Below are positions 20,601-27,180 of a stretch of 27,180 nt of DNA, piece by piece. How positions within the stretch are numbered: the first letter of the stretch is position 1; each line of letters starts with the position of its first letter. The translations under genes and the position numbers were made by a program. The stretch covers positions 1-27,180 of the forward strand of contig JALLBK010000203.1 in assembly GCA_036940085.1 (NCBI GenBank), in the 5' to 3' direction. Source of the stretch: Discostella pseudostelligera (taxonomy: Eukaryota > Bacillariophyta > Thalassiosirophyceae > Thalassiosirales > Thalassiosiraceae). The notes beneath the pieces were generated by a model. It saw nothing but the letters and a program-made list of their open reading frames with translations. It ran no database searches and was not told the origin of the DNA.

Positions 20601-21900
20601 GCCCGTATGTAAGATACTTGAAATGAATTGCTTCGGCACTATTAAAGTAGTTGTGAAAATGATAGGCCGTGGGCGATTTATCCTTCATCTCCGTCATAGC
20701 TGACGAACCTTCCATTTTCATATCCCCTTCGGTCCATAATGGATAGATACCGCTATCCTTTTCGAGTCCGTTCTCGGCCCAATACTTTGAAAAGTCTCCC
20801 ATACCGTATCCTGTACTACGAAGTGAATGCCGATCCTTGTAATCCCGTTTCGCGGGGGGATGGGACGACGAGTTTCCAATATTCACAAAACATTCCCCAA
20901 TAATGGCATCGGGGTGATACCATCTCCTATCCTTGTCAATGCAGTTGGGACTTGACTCTAGCACCATGGTCGATCCAACCAATTTCGAATTAAGACAATC
21001 CTGATTGGGATGGAATTCCGGTATATCACAAATTTGCATGGCCCGTAGAAAGTCTCTGGTAAATGTCTCATCAGCGTCGGCAACAATAGCAATATCATCT
21101 CCCCTCATTCCATTCATAGCCCAGCGGTGAGAATTTCCCTCCCTTTGTAAGAAATCAAGAAAGCAATCGTTGTGCCTTCCATAAAGTCCATCGACATTGG
21201 TGGAGTAATAATCCACACTGACTTTGGTTTTCGGTCCAAATAATTGATACAGTGTGTTCAAATTCTTCGAGGGTGTAACTGGATCATAATATTTCCATTT
21301 CTTGGGCTGCAAACTATGTGTTGAATTCCCCTCGATGAAGGAGACAGTGTGAAAGATATTGTACCCTTCAGTGCCTACTGCTCGAAGTACCTCCAAGGTA
21401 TCATCGCCCACCATGGCACCCAAGAACAGTCGTCGACGTTTGGGATTATCTTCATTTAGGATTTGATAATTGTAACGCGCACATCGTTCTTTTTCTTTCT
21501 CGACATCAATAATCTCATCATCTAAATATGTTTGCTGGATGGAGGTAAATGACGGGTCGTAGGTTGGATCTATCACCACTTGATGACTATGTGGTCCAAA
21601 GAAAAATATCCCATGCTCCACCTTAATTTGATGCAAATCTTCCAGCTCATATACCCGTGGATGACGCGCTTTATTATTATCATTATCTGTAGGCATTGGT
21701 GCATCCATCAAAATGGAATCACTGCGTCGTAACGAGCTATGCTTCTTATCGAGATGATCCATACGCAGGAAGAGAGCCACATACATCCCCGACGCGGCTA
21801 GTAGTAGTAGTTTGATTATGGTGACGGACAGCCGGCTGCTGCCACCGCCTCCAGAGGCGGACTTGCCGAGGGAGCGTTGACGATGAGGAGCGGCAGCCAT
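17602..21900 (-). CDS. Type II membrane protein with three tandem glycosyltransferase-like domains
   Basis: One uninterrupted frame of 1432 residues. Residues 24-45 (SVTIIKLLLLAASGMYVALFL) form a single signal anchor after a basic N-terminus, the Golgi type II layout. Three homologous units follow at about 83-505, 527-948 and 984-1411. Each contains GTFFFGPHSHQV (GIFFFGPHSHQV in unit 1), a GAMVGDD segment, YNIFHTVSFIEGNSTH, DADE (275-278, 719-722, 1176-1179) after an I-V-A strand, RRWFHPDAI (or RRWYHPDAI), YHFHNYF and KPIWELHED. The DADE motif behind a hydrophobic strand and the EGNSTHS-PKKWKYY segment suggest a GT-A glycosyltransferase near family GT17 (the MGAT3 type transferring GlcNAc to N-glycans), but family assignment is uncertain. 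All three units keep the DADE and His motifs, so none looks decayed. Linkers are short, Lys/Glu/Asp-rich and unrelated. It is head-to-head with INO1, 536 bp between start codons. Confidence 0.8.
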   Translation of the reverse strand: MAAAPHRQRSLGKSASGGGGSSRLSVTIIKLLLLAASGMYVALFLRMDHLDKKHSSLRRSDSILMDAPMPTDNDNNKARHPRVYELEDLHQIKVEHGIFFFGPHSHQVVIDPTYDPSFTSIQQTYLDDEIIDVEKEKERCARYNYQILNEDNPKRRRLFLGAMVGDDTLEVLRAVGTEGYNIFHTVSFIEGNSTHSLQPKKWKYYDPVTPSKNLNTLYQLFGPKTKVSVDYYSTNVDGLYGRHNDCFLDFLQREGNSHRWAMNGMRGDDIAIVADADETFTRDFLRAMQICDIPEFHPNQDCLNSKLVGSTMVLESSPNCIDKDRRWYHPDAIIGECFVNIGNSSSHPPAKRDYKDRHSLRSTGYGMGDFSKYWAENGLEKDSGIYPLWTEGDMKMEGSSAMTEMKDKSPTAYHFHNYFNSAEAIHFKYLTYGHAKHDAMDKPIWELHEDLQLGVDCANGLSSRAVAFTDSSSSVVPIYYMNEEVRSRRHELWKSIVKDEETFWNVHKDDGKEADDSSHSEEKRSRVYDMEEIERIEVAHGTFFFGPHSHQVEIDATYDPSFTTAQLELLDDEIIDVQKEKERCARYKYQILNEDNPKRRRIFYGAMVGDDSMEVLRAVSTEAYNIFHTVSFIEGNSTHNLKPKKWKYYDPVAPSKNLNTLYQMFGPKSKVSVDYYSTNVTGLHGRHSDLFLDFLQREGNSHRWAMNGMREDDIGIVADADETFTRDYLRAMQICDVPAFRPNLSCRDAKVLASTMVLESSPNCVDKDRRWFHPDAILGECMANVGNSSLHPHAMREYEDWHGLRIDGSRANNYSKYWAEYGLDEFSTYPLYTEADMKMEGGAEQPSMKDGSPTGYHFHNYFSSAEAIHVKYHTYGHANHEAMDKPIWELHEDIELGVDCAHGLSSRAVPFTEAISSVMPIYYMNEEVRNKRHGHWKSIVKDEEEYWSDHMKERTDKYDVSKYLASMDKEDFKTSRNDTRHPMEYELEQLKHIEVEHGTFFFGPHSHQVDVDHTYDPSFTTDQQELLNDNKIDIKKEKERCARYNYQISDENNPKRRRIFYGAMVGDDSMEVLRAVSTEAYNIFHTVSFIEGNSTHSLKPKRWKYYDPDGPSKNLNTLYQMFGPKSKVSVDYYVTSVDGLYGGHSDLFLDFLQREGNSHRWVMNGMREDDIGIVADADETFTRDYLRAMQICDVPAFRPNQDCLNSKVFASTLVLESSPNCITKDRRWFHPDAILGECVENVGDSSLHPSTKREYKDHHGMRIHGYGKSEDFVNNFTLYWAENGLDPANGTYPLWTEADMKMESLGVQPTMKDGSPTGYHFHNYFNSAEAIHVKYHTYGHAAHDAMDKPIWELHEDLQLAVDCANGVGNDALDFSNTDSSVLPIYYRNDEVRSKRHELWQSIVKEEEKYWQDAHNKSGEEKYDAEKYLQSKS
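17668..18951 (-). repeat. Glycosyltransferase unit 3
   Basis: Third copy of the roughly 425-residue unit (codons 984-1411). It is nearly identical to unit 2 over long stretches, for example 18300-18357 matches 19671-19728 base for base over 58 bp. Confidence 0.85.
19057..20322 (-). repeat. Glycosyltransferase unit 2
   Basis: Second copy (codons 527-948). It shares REDDIGIVADADETFTRDYL and GDDSMEVLRAVSTEAYN with unit 3, but shares STNV after VSVDYY with unit 1 (unit 3 has VTSV). Confidence 0.85.
20386..21654 (-). repeat. Glycosyltransferase unit 1
   Basis: First copy (codons 83-505), the most divergent of the three: RGDDIAIVADADETFTRDFL and GDDTLEVLRAVGTEGYN. It shares NQDCLNSK with unit 3 where unit 2 has NLSCRDAK. 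Confidence 0.85.
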
Positions 21901-22436
21901 TGTATTCTATTATTCGTTGATGGATAGAGGGGCTGGATTCGAGGATACTATGATGTTGGTTGGCCATTGGCCACATGCATTGCCATGTTTCATGTCTCTC
22001 ATCTCTCATGCTCATGCAGGCTGCAGGCTTGTCAAAAATACTATCTTTATCTTGAGGCGGCCGGCGGTCTATCTGTTGGATGGACGATGCATGCAGTGGT
22101 CCGGTCGCGGTCATCGGGCTTCGCAGGAAAGCCGAAGATCTTGTGCAGGTAGCGAAAGATTGTACGGTGTGATTGTAGGAAATATGGCCAACAGCAGACC
22201 GGACAAGACACTCATTTTGTTTTCAGCTGGCGATACTTTCTACAGTGGAGCAGTATTAAATGTCGCCAAATTTTCTCGGCTCTGGTGTCTTGTACCCACC
22301 GCAGTGAAGTATTGTATGGACGTCGTACTCAACCATTTCCGCGGCAAGAGAAGCGAACCCAACCGCAACCGACCGCTGCCGACCGTAGTAGTAGTAGCAG
22401 TCCTAGCGCAACAAATAATTAGATACTCCTATCAGT
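21901..22436. promoter_or_regulatory. Divergent promoter between the triple glycosyltransferase and INO1
   Basis: Head-to-head intergenic region of 536 bp that must carry both promoters. I see GC-rich patches and a GTA-repeat near 22385-22397 but no motif I would name with confidence. No coding sequence is supported. Confidence 0.45.
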
Positions 22437-24513
22437 ATGAGCAACACCAAATATCTCGATGAGCACTTCATTGTGGAGTCAGATTCGTGCCAGTATACGG
22501 ACGATGCGATCATTGCCGACTATTGGTGAGTGTGTGTGAGGCGGCGGCGGCGGCGACGACGACTGGGAAGACTTCGAGTGCTTTGTTGATGCTGGTGTTG
22601 TTGACGACGATGTTAGTTCTCTTTTTTTCGTCTCATCAAAAGAGAACTTGTCGAAGAGAGTGCTTTTGGATCTACACCTGTTGCCAATTTCTGCTTTTCT
22701 ACCTGCTCACTGTATTTGTCTGAAATTCCACCAATAATTTTTTATGAATCTGTTCTCATGCCAATTTTTTCTTACCCATCATCGTCTTCTTCTCTGCGCG
22801 ATGCAATAATGTTTCTATCCCTCGTATTTTAATAATAAAATGCATTGCAGTTATGATAATGCAATTGTCGAGGGAAACACAGTGAAACCAATTTCCACCA
22901 AAATGCAGTTTAAGACGGAACGCAAGGTGGGAAAGACGGGTGTCATGCTGATCGGTCTTGGGGGAAATAATGGAAGGTAAGAAGTTATCAGAATATTTTC
23001 CAATGATTGTGGTCGAGAATTGTGAATGAGAGGTTCGTTGCCTCGTGTTCAATAATGGTATCTACATGTCGGCAAAGATCTGCACTCATCTCTTCGTTTT
23101 CCCTCCCCATTTTTCACACATCCTCTCGTTGGATATAGCACATGTGTCGCTGGTGTCATTGCCAACAAACTCGGTCTGACATGGGAAACAAAGAATGGAA
23201 CACAAAAATCCAACTTTTGGGGATCACTCCTCATGTCCTCCACCGTGAAACTGGGCAATGATTCTCGTGGCAATGCCGTCTACACACCCATGAACAAAAT
23301 GCTCCCATTTCTTCATCCCAATGATATCGTTTGGGGAGGATGGGACATCAACAGTGCCAATCTGGCCGAGGCCATGAAACGGTGTATGGTTCTGGATTAT
23401 GATTTACAAACGAAGCTGGAACCACACATGCGTGAAATCAAGCCATTGCCTTCCATCTACTTTCCTGATTTTATTGCCGCGAATCAGAGTGATCGGGCGG
23501 ACAATGTCCTCACGGGCACGAAGCAGGAACAGATGGAGAAAATTCGGAAGGATATTCGAGACTTCAAATCGGCGAATGGACTGGATCAGGTGATTTTACT
23601 TTGGACGGCCAATACTGAGCGATTTGCCGCAGTCGAGGAGGGGATAAATGACACTGCCGAGAATATTTTGGGCAGTATTGAGAATGGGGAGGAGGAGGTT
23701 AGTGCCTCGACGGTCTTTGCGGTGGCGTCAATCTTGGAGGGGTGCACCTTCATCAATGGATCACCCCAGAACACATTTGTTCCTGGTGTCATCGAGTTGG
23801 CGAGGAAGAAGAAAGTGTTTATCGCCGGGGATGATTTCAAGTCTGGTCAGACGAAGATGAAGAGCGTTATGGTCGACTTTCTAGTCTCGGCGGGGATCAA
23901 ACCGGTTAGCATAGTGTCGTACAACCACTTGGGGAACAATGACGGCAAAAATCTAAGTGCGCCGAGTCAATTCCGGAGTAAGGAGATTAGCAAGTCCAAC
24001 GTCGTTGATGATATGGTTGCATCGAATCGCATATTGTTTGAGGAGGATGAGCATCCCGATCACGTCGTCGTGATTAAGTATGTTCCCTATGTCGGTGACT
24101 CTAAGCGTGCCATGGATGAATACACCTCCGAGATCTTCATGGGTGGGAAGAACACCATTGTCATGCACAATACTTGCGAGGACTCTCTCCTCGCAACGCC
24201 GCTTATATACGACCTTGTGATCCTCGGTGAATTCTGTCAACGTGTCCAAGTGAAGAAGGAAGGAGAGACTGAGTGGGAATCGTTGCATCCGGTATTGTCG
24301 TTGCTTTCATACATGCTCAAGGCTCCGTTGGTGCCCAACGGTGCTCCAGTGGTGAATGCTCTATTCACTCAACGTTGTGCCATTGTGAATTTTATGCGTG
24401 CCTGCCTTGGATTAGCCCCCGATAATCACATGTCGTTGGAGCATCGTTTCGAGAGTACCCTCGCAGCATTGAATGCGGAGGAGCCTGCCAATAAAAAGAT
24501 GCGCCTCAGCTAG
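22437..24513 (+). CDS. INO1: Inositol-3-phosphate synthase (myo-inositol-1-phosphate synthase)
   Basis: NAD-dependent conversion of glucose 6-phosphate to 1D-myo-inositol 3-phosphate, the committed step of inositol synthesis, in the cytosol. Three exons: 22437-22525, 22851-22976, 23139-24513. Introns are 325 and 162 bp, both GT-AG and phase 2. Product 529 residues, normal for the eukaryotic family. Exon 1 starts [15 protein letters not shown]; the junction of exons 2 and 3 rebuilds the dinucleotide-binding loop GLGGNNGST (65-73). Further hallmarks are [21 protein letters not shown] (302-311), NHLGNNDG (334-341), [19 protein letters not shown] (386-404) and NTCEDSLLA. Nothing essential looks missing. 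Intron 1 opens with a GT run and a GGC/GAC repeat. Confidence 0.96.
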
Positions 24514-24804
24514 CGCTCATACAACAATATATCCTCAATTTTGAGGTATTCATGCTTTTGTCGTTCACCTCGGATTGGGATGAGATTATTCTCCGCAGAA
24601 TAGCATCTACATCCTGTTCACTAACGTCACTAAAATTCCACATACTAAAAGCCATGGTGCACCGGGCAATAGCTGCTGCCCTCTTTGCAAACTCACTTGC
24701 AAATGATCAGTGCGCTATAGTCTAATTGAAAGTTTGTATTAAATATTAGAAATGGATATTTCGATGTAGACTAGCATGATGTATGGTGTTCACAGTGCGT
24801 TCTG
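24514..24804. other. Convergent intergenic region downstream of INO1
   Basis: Contains the 3' ends of INO1 and of the minus-strand unknown gene. No open frame or RNA structure that I can support. Confidence 0.45.
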
Positions 24805-25779
24805 CTACGTTTGAGCCGTACTCGGTGACAGTGGCGCACGGCTTACATTCATCTCTTTTTCCAGACCAAAAGATCGTTCTGATTCGGATAAATGTTCCTT
24901 CATGTCGCCCTGTCTACGTGTCCCCCTTGGCGATAGAGGTGCACGGCTTTCATTCAACTCTTTTTCCAGACCAAAATATCTTTTTGATTCGGATAAACCA
25001 TATATGTCGTCATCTCTACGTGCCATCCTTGGTGATTGAGGATCAACGTTCTCATAACCGAAGCAATTCACCGATGGTCGTTCATTTTCATGCACCTGTT
25101 TCCTCCATATGGCATTTGTTTTTATTGGAGAAGGGTGTTTGTGGCTAATCAGCAGTGAGTCTACTGGTCGCTGATACCTACTTGGTGTGGTGGCAGTAAT
25201 GGATAAATTCTTGTTAAAGAGTGCCTCGGGACGCTGTCTTCTCCGCGGAGTGAAATCTTGCATCAGCCTTTGACTGAAGTCAAACATCTGTTGATCTATT
25301 GAAAAGGCGTCGCTCAGGGAAATTGACGATACTTCCGTAGAGCCATTATGTGGAGTTTGTTCTATTTTCACTGAGGATAATGATATAAAGTACGGCACAT
25401 CGTCTTCGTCTGGCCTGGCGTCGTCATCGTCGTCGTTGGAATGCTTGAGCACAATTTCACAGCCGTTCCTACCATGCTTGAGCGTCGACTGTAAATGGCG
25501 TGGACACCGATCGTCATGTACAGTTGAACGCACATCATTCTTGAGTGGAGACTGTTCCTCCTCGTCATTAGTGGTAGTGGTAGGGCTACCAATATTTGAC
25601 ACATCATGACAAATATCGGGCGCACCCGTCTCCGCGCAAACACTGCTGCTGGTGCTACCGGCGGAGAGCTTTGTTACGATATCGGGTACGAGGTAGACCT
25701 CATTAGATGAATGAGTAGACTCAATAACTGATACGCCATCTACGAAGCACAGCCATCGATCTGAATAGCGTCCCTTCAT
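24805..25779 (-). CDS. Hypothetical SP/TP-rich protein with duplicated C-terminal unit
   Basis: Single open frame of 324 residues; no family recognised. The N-terminus (MKGRYSDRWLCFVDGVSVIE) looks folded; the rest is mainly disordered and rich in Ser, Asp and charged residues. Possible proline-directed kinase sites are frequent: SPLK, TPHN, TPRRR, TPSR, SPIK, SPRM, SPRG, SPST. The C-terminus carries two copies of a unit of about 35 residues (249-282 and 283-317), each with LSES-R-FGLEKE and SRAPLSP. This composition would suit a cell-cycle or signalling regulator, which is inference only. It is divergent from the cyclophilin gene, sharing a short 201-bp promoter region. Confidence 0.6.
   Translation of the reverse strand: MKGRYSDRWLCFVDGVSVIESTHSSNEVYLVPDIVTKLSAGSTSSSVCAETGAPDICHDVSNIGSPTTTTNDEEEQSPLKNDVRSTVHDDRCPRHLQSTLKHGRNGCEIVLKHSNDDDDDARPDEDDVPYFISLSSVKIEQTPHNGSTEVSSISLSDAFSIDQQMFDFSQRLMQDFTPRRRQRPEALFNKNLSITATTPSRYQRPVDSLLISHKHPSPIKTNAIWRKQVHENERPSVNCFGYENVDPQSPRMARRDDDIYGLSESKRYFGLEKELNESRAPLSPRGTRRQGDMKEHLSESERSFGLEKEMNVSRAPLSPSTAQT
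24829..25035 (-). repeat. Two tandem units of about 105 bp in the C-terminus of the hypothetical protein
   Basis: Units 24829-24933 and 24934-25035 are near-copies, most obvious in the shared CTCTTTTTCCAGACCAAAA and GATTCGGATAAA strings on the plus strand. They encode the two LSES...SRAPLSP units. Confidence 0.8.
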
Positions 25780-25980
25780 GATGATTTTGACGCCGCACCG
25801 GAACTACCTATCACCATGAACCATCATGGGCATGGGCATGGTGGAGTTGGTCATGGTGATTGATGCAGAAAGAGGCAGAAAAGAATGTACTTTGTGTTTG
25901 TTTTAGGGGTGGAGGGTTCGTTAAAACGAGAAATACTGGCGAAAGATCCTACGAATTCCTTCTAACGTACGTTGAATTCT
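25780..25980. promoter_or_regulatory. Short divergent promoter with a 10-bp inverted repeat
   Basis: Lies between two divergent start codons. ATCACCATGA (25810-25819) is the exact reverse complement of TCATGGTGAT (25851-25860), with CATGGG units between them. Role unknown. Confidence 0.35.
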
Positions 25981-27018
25981 ATGAATTCCTCTTTAGAGGC
26001 AAAAGGAAAAACAAGAAGCCTCCCACGAATTCAACTTCCTGCCGACACAAGCTTGTTCCCGAATAGAGAACATAAACCTAAACAATATCATCCTACCAAC
26101 AACTCATCCACCATCGAGACCAAGGTTGATAACCATTCCAACTCCCCGACAAAGTCGATGCATTGTTATTTCAACATATCAATTGCTGGCTCGCCCCCTC
26201 GGAGAGTAGTATTCCGACTATATTCCGACAAATGCCCCATGACGTGTCAAAACTTCATTACCCTGTGTTCATCGACGGCCACGGCAACCAAACGTCGTGG
26301 CCCTACGACTTCACATCATAATCTTGATATCGAACCAACCTATCGAGGGACCGAGTTCCATCGTATTATACCCACTTTCATGATTCAGGGAGGAGACTTT
26401 ACCAACTTTGACGGTACTGGTGGATTTGCCGCCCCATCCACCAACCATGGACATCCGACCTTCCCCGATGAAAATTTACAATCTTGCCTATCTCACAATC
26501 AAATGGGTATATTGAGTATGGCCAACAAAGGGAAAGATACAAACGGATCACAATTCTTTATTACATTAGGGAAAGCATTGCATTTGGATGGAAAACATGT
26601 GGCATTTGGTAAAGTAATTCATGGGATGGAGGTGATAATTGCAGCGTCGCAGGTTGAGACGGAGGATGATGGAAAAGAAGATAGCAAGTCAAGACCAACC
26701 AGCAAAAGTAGGAGAAAGAGTGCTAAAACGAAGCGGTCACGACGGCATAGTAGGCGAAGACATGATGCAGAAGATGATGACGATGATAGTACCGACAGTG
26801 ATGATCGATCGAGACACCGTTCCCGTTCGAAACACAGACATGATGTCAAAACAGACGATCGCAGAGAAAGAAAACGACGTCGGAAGGACCGGGATGATAA
26901 ACACAGACGACGACGTGACAACAGTCCGGAGTCAACATCTTCTTCCGTGGACGAGAGACAACATCGTCATCGTCATCATAGGAAGCAATCGTCAAAATCC
27001 ACTCGAAGAAAAACTTGA
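25981..27018 (+). CDS. RS-type nuclear cyclophilin (peptidyl-prolyl cis-trans isomerase)
   Basis: Peptidyl-prolyl isomerase expected in nuclear speckles or splicing complexes, like PPIG/NKTR-type cyclophilins. 345 residues from the ATG at 25981; the domain starts only at about residue 60, and the ATG at 26158 ([11 protein letters not shown]) is an alternative start giving a more usual N-terminus. The isomerase domain (about 60-222) has the catalytic Arg in [15 protein letters not shown] (R128, F133, M134, Q136), NGSQFFIT (Q191, F193) and LDGKHVAFG (H206). The position of the cyclosporin-contact Trp of cyclophilin A is His (H201, ALHLDGKH), as in SR-cyclophilins. The tail (230-345) is rich in Arg, Ser, Lys, Asp and His ([19 protein letters not shown]), an RS-like region for contacts with splicing factors. 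A loop of extra residues ([12 protein letters not shown]) lies before the catalytic strand. Confidence 0.9.
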   Translation: MNSSLEAKGKTRSLPRIQLPADTSLFPNREHKPKQYHPTNNSSTIETKVDNHSNSPTKSMHCYFNISIAGSPPRRVVFRLYSDKCPMTCQNFITLCSSTATATKRRGPTTSHHNLDIEPTYRGTEFHRIIPTFMIQGGDFTNFDGTGGFAAPSTNHGHPTFPDENLQSCLSHNQMGILSMANKGKDTNGSQFFITLGKALHLDGKHVAFGKVIHGMEVIIAASQVETEDDGKEDSKSRPTSKSRRKSAKTKRSRRHSRRRHDAEDDDDDSTDSDDRSRHRSRSKHRHDVKTDDRRERKRRRKDRDDKHRRRRDNSPESTSSSVDERQHRHRHHRKQSSKSTRRKT

Positions 27019-27130
27019 TATCAATTTAGGGGTACAGTAATGAAGCGTCGAATGTCGAGGAACGATACTGCCGACTGCCATCTACCATAGTTAGTTATCA
27101 TAATAATCAGCTGTCAATGTACCATTTACC

Positions 27131-27180
27131 ATGTTTTACCGAACGACCCTCATCGACCCAGATAATATCGTGGCCGGGGT
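27131..27180 (+). CDS. Possible start of a further gene, cut by the window edge
   Basis: An ATG at 27131 in ACCATGT context opens a frame (MFYRTTLIDPDNIVAG) that is still open at the last base. Sixteen codons are too few to identify or confirm a gene. Confidence 0.2.
   Translation, partial: MFYRTTLIDPDNIVAG

Noticed and set aside
17668..21654. Long direct repeats as a transposon or satellite array
   Set aside because: The repeats are in one intact coding frame with conserved motifs and separate linkers; there are no terminal repeats or mobility genes.

Overview
This is nuclear DNA of a photosynthetic stramenopile, most likely a centric diatom. The grounds are: compact protein-coding genes on both strands; GT-AG introns mostly 67-113 bp long; secreted proteins with Ser/Thr/Pro-rich stalks and a small Cys module typical of diatom predicted proteins; a long N-terminus with plastid-type targeting elements; and clearly eukaryotic families (CDK5RAP1, SLC25 carrier, DHHC-type acyltransferase, INO1, RS-cyclophilin). 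I read eleven genes and one possible fragment at the right edge. I see no CRISPR, tRNA, rRNA, transposon or virus-like sequence.

Layout. 220-1742 (+): acidic/basic disordered protein, broken by a one-base assembly gap. 2071-4431 (+): mitochondrial CDK5RAP1-type tRNA methylthiotransferase. 4783-8064 (-): phosphate-carrier-like SLC25 domain behind a 740-residue N-terminal region with a signal peptide, a Tat-like segment and four GxGY repeats. 8658-10203 and 10675-12961 (-): tandem pair of secreted, membrane-anchored putative cytochromes in which a cytochrome b5 domain sits inside a DOMON/ethylbenzene-dehydrogenase-like domain. 13527-15583 (+): unrecognised multi-pass membrane protein. 15621-17306 (-): S-acyltransferase with DHYC and a largely lost zinc-binding Cys set. 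17602-21900 (-): type II membrane protein with three consecutive glycosyltransferase-like domains. 22437-24513 (+): inositol-3-phosphate synthase, three exons. 24805-25779 (-): phosphosite-rich unknown with a duplicated 35-residue unit. 25981-27018 (+): nuclear RS-type cyclophilin.

The genes do not form one pathway; the order is ordinary eukaryotic gene packing with divergent and convergent pairs. Several act in the secretory pathway or at membranes (cytochrome pair, acyltransferase, triple glycosyltransferase, unknown membrane protein). The most unusual items are the nested-heme-domain tandem pair, the plastid-looking phosphate-carrier fusion, the in-frame triplicated glycosyltransferase, and the degenerate DHYC enzyme. 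Splice sites were placed by eye from GT-AG signals, reading frame and domain continuity; no transcript data were available.
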